NCBI GenBank assembly: GCA_038503035.1
Contig: JAVSML010021692.1
Location: forward strand, 372,001-436,000
Direction: 5' to 3'
Length of the DNA: 64,000 bases
From: Crocodylus rhombifer
Taxonomy: Eukaryota > Chordata > Crocodylia > Crocodylidae
Positions 62,180-64,000 of the stretch are shown one piece after another. The position numbers were made by a program, and so were the translations under genes. The notes beneath the pieces are model-generated. The model had not been told where the DNA came from. It searched no databases and was given only the letters and a program-made list of their open reading frames with translations. Numbering within the stretch: position 1 is the first letter of the stretch; each line of letters starts with the position of its first letter.

Positions 62180-64000
62180 AGCACGCTCAGGCGTTTAGTC
62201 AATGATGCACTGCAGGGTAACAGATTTGATGAGATGGGAGCCCAGGAAGGGTGGCTGTGCCTTAAGGAAGCAATCCTTTGGACACAGAGGTACACAATCC
62301 CGATGCAGGGGAAAAGGGGCCAAGAGGCTTCCTTGGCTAACCAGAGAAATCCAGAGCAGCCTAGGAGCAAAAAGGGGGGCATATAAGCAGTGGAAACAGG
62401 GAGAAATTACTAAAGAGGAGTATGCCTCCTCAGCTCGCAGTTGTAGGGAGGCAGTTAGAAAGGCCAAAGCTACCAGGGAGTGGAGGATGGCATCCCAAGT
62501 TAAGGATAACAAAAATTTGTTTTTCAGATATATAGGGAGTAAAAGGAAGGCCCAGGGAGGTATAGGACCACTACTGAATGGGCAAAAGCAATTGGTGACA
62601 GACAGGGGGGACCTGCTGAACTCCTCAATGAGTTCTTTGCTTCAGTCTTCCTAAACGAGGGGCAAGACAAGTCTCAAAATGGGATTGTAGAGAGGCAACA
62701 GCTGGGCGCCAGACTACCATGCACTGACCATGAGATGGTGCCGAGTCACTTGGAAGGACACCAAGTGCATTTAAGTTGGCAGGCCCAGATGAGCTCCACC
62801 CGAGGGTACTGAAGGCACTGGCTGATGTCACTGCACAGTCACTGGCAAGAATATTTGAGCACTCGTGGCGCACGGGCCAGGTCCTGGAGGACTGGAAAAG
62901 AGCCAATATGGTCCCTATTTTCAAGAAAAGGAGGAAGGAGGATCCAAGCAACTATAGGCCAGTCAGTCTCACCTCCATCCTTGTTAGTCTTTGAAAAGAT
63001 TATTAAGGCTCATATATGTGAGAGCCCAGCAGGAAAAATTATGCTGAGGGGAAACCAGCATGGGTTTGTAGCAGGTAGACATGCCTGACTAATCTAGTCT
63101 TTTTTTTATGACCAGGTTACAAAACACCTGGATGCAGGAATAGGGGTGGATATCATTTACTTAGGCCTTCCTGAAGTCTTCGATACAATATTGCACTCCA
63201 TGTTGGTGAACAAATTAAGAGGCTGTGACTTGGATGATTACACAGTCCGGTGGGTGTACACAGTCCAGTGGGTGGCAAACTGGCTAGAGGGTTGTACCCA
63301 GAGTGGTGGTGGACGGGTCAATATCGACCTGGAAGGACATGGGCAGCCCCACAGGGCTTAGTCCTTAGACCGATACTCTTCAACGTCTTCATCAGTGACT
63401 TGGATGAGGGAGTAAAGCGTACTCTGTCCAAGTATGCGGATGATACAAAACTGTGGGGGAGAAGTGGACACACCGGAAGGCAGGGAACAACTACAGGCAA
63501 ACCTGGACAAGTTGGACAAATGGGCAGAAAACAACAGCATGCAAATTTAACAAGGAGAATGCAAGTGCTGCACATAGGGAAGAAAAATATCCAGCACACC
63601 TACTGCCTAGGAAATGACCTGCTCGGCAGCATGGAAGCAGAAAAGGATCTCAGAGTCCTAGTGGACTCCAAGATGAACGTGAGTTGTCAGTGTGCAAAGC
63701 TAACTGCACTTCAGCATGCATCAGCAGATGCATGACAAACAGAACCAAGGAGGTGATGCTTTTCCTCTATCAGACCACAGTTGGAATACTGCGTCCAGTC
63801 TTGGGCATCACACTTTAAGAGAGATGTAGATAACCTGGACAAGATCCAGAGAAGGGCCACTCGTGATTAAGGGCTCGCAGGCCAAGCCCTACAAGCAGAG
63901 ACTAGGGCACCTGGACCTCTTCAGCCTCCACAAGAGAAGGCTAAGAGGCGACCTTGTGGCTACCTATAAATTCATCATGGGGGCACAGAAGGGAATTGGT
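62180..64000 (+). mobile_element. degraded long CR1 LINE, runs off the window
   Basis: The plus strand holds the CR1 endonuclease-to-polymerase linker (KRLPWLTREIQSS, then SCREAVRKAKATREW), then the reverse transcriptase. Segments visible in different frames are AGPDELHPRVLKAL, VLEDWKRANMVPIFKK, NYRPVSLTSIL, NKLRGCDLDDYTVRW, RPILFNVFISDLDEG, KYADDTKLW and LGNDLLGSMEAEKDL. Frameshifts and stops lie between them (for example near 62630, 62990 and 63090), so it is dead. The aspartate box reads YADD where the intact copy has FADD. It starts further upstream than the copy at 46627 and its 3' end lies beyond position 64000. Confidence 0.92.

Noticed and set aside
1..64000. Possible first exon of the main ANKRD28 isoform (MAFLKL start), CpG-island promoter, tRNA genes, CRISPR arrays
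   Set aside because: None was seen on reading both strands. The missing exon probably lies beyond position 64000. CRISPR arrays are not expected in vertebrate nuclear DNA.

Overview
This 64 kb window is vertebrate nuclear DNA: AT-rich, intron-dominated, and scattered with CR1 LINE, hAT-type and Penelope-type repeats. The CR1 3' tails and the many hAT copies point to a sauropsid, most likely a crocodilian; that assignment is an inference from repeat style, not from a marker gene. A 10-N assembly gap lies at 54437-54446.

One host gene is supported. ANKRD28 (ankyrin repeat subunit A of protein phosphatase 6) runs on the minus strand and only its 5' end is present: an alternative first coding exon (34175-34291), the next coding exon (32956-33039) and a third exon that opens the ankyrin repeat array (1137-1215). 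All three have canonical splice sites and join in frame. The intron between the last two is about 31.7 kb. The remaining ankyrin exons lie before position 1. The first exon of the other known isoform was not found and is presumably beyond position 64000, so 34292-64000 is either the first intron of that isoform or upstream flank.

The rest is repeats. The youngest-looking is a 5'-truncated CR1 (46627-48066, minus) with a 449-codon open reverse-transcriptase frame, nested in an older hAT-like element that keeps its 8-bp target duplication. Degraded CR1 copies lie at 11580-12612, 51369-51541, 60580-60846 and 62180-64000. Non-autonomous hAT-like elements with perfect or near-perfect 8-bp target duplications lie at 40071-40419, 45170-46273, 49746-49977, 55529-56200 and 58361-58763. 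Penelope-like relics occur at 14178-14425 and 52745-54436; both carry a decayed hammerhead-ribozyme motif, and the second shows a 5' inversion. A 5S-rRNA-like SINE relic, several snap-back palindromes and a G-rich minisatellite complete the picture.

I found no sign of an undescribed multi-gene system. The most interesting items are the hammerhead relics, the inverted Penelope insertion, the datable CR1-in-hAT nesting, and a two-codon upstream frame whose stop overlaps the ANKRD28 alternative start codon.
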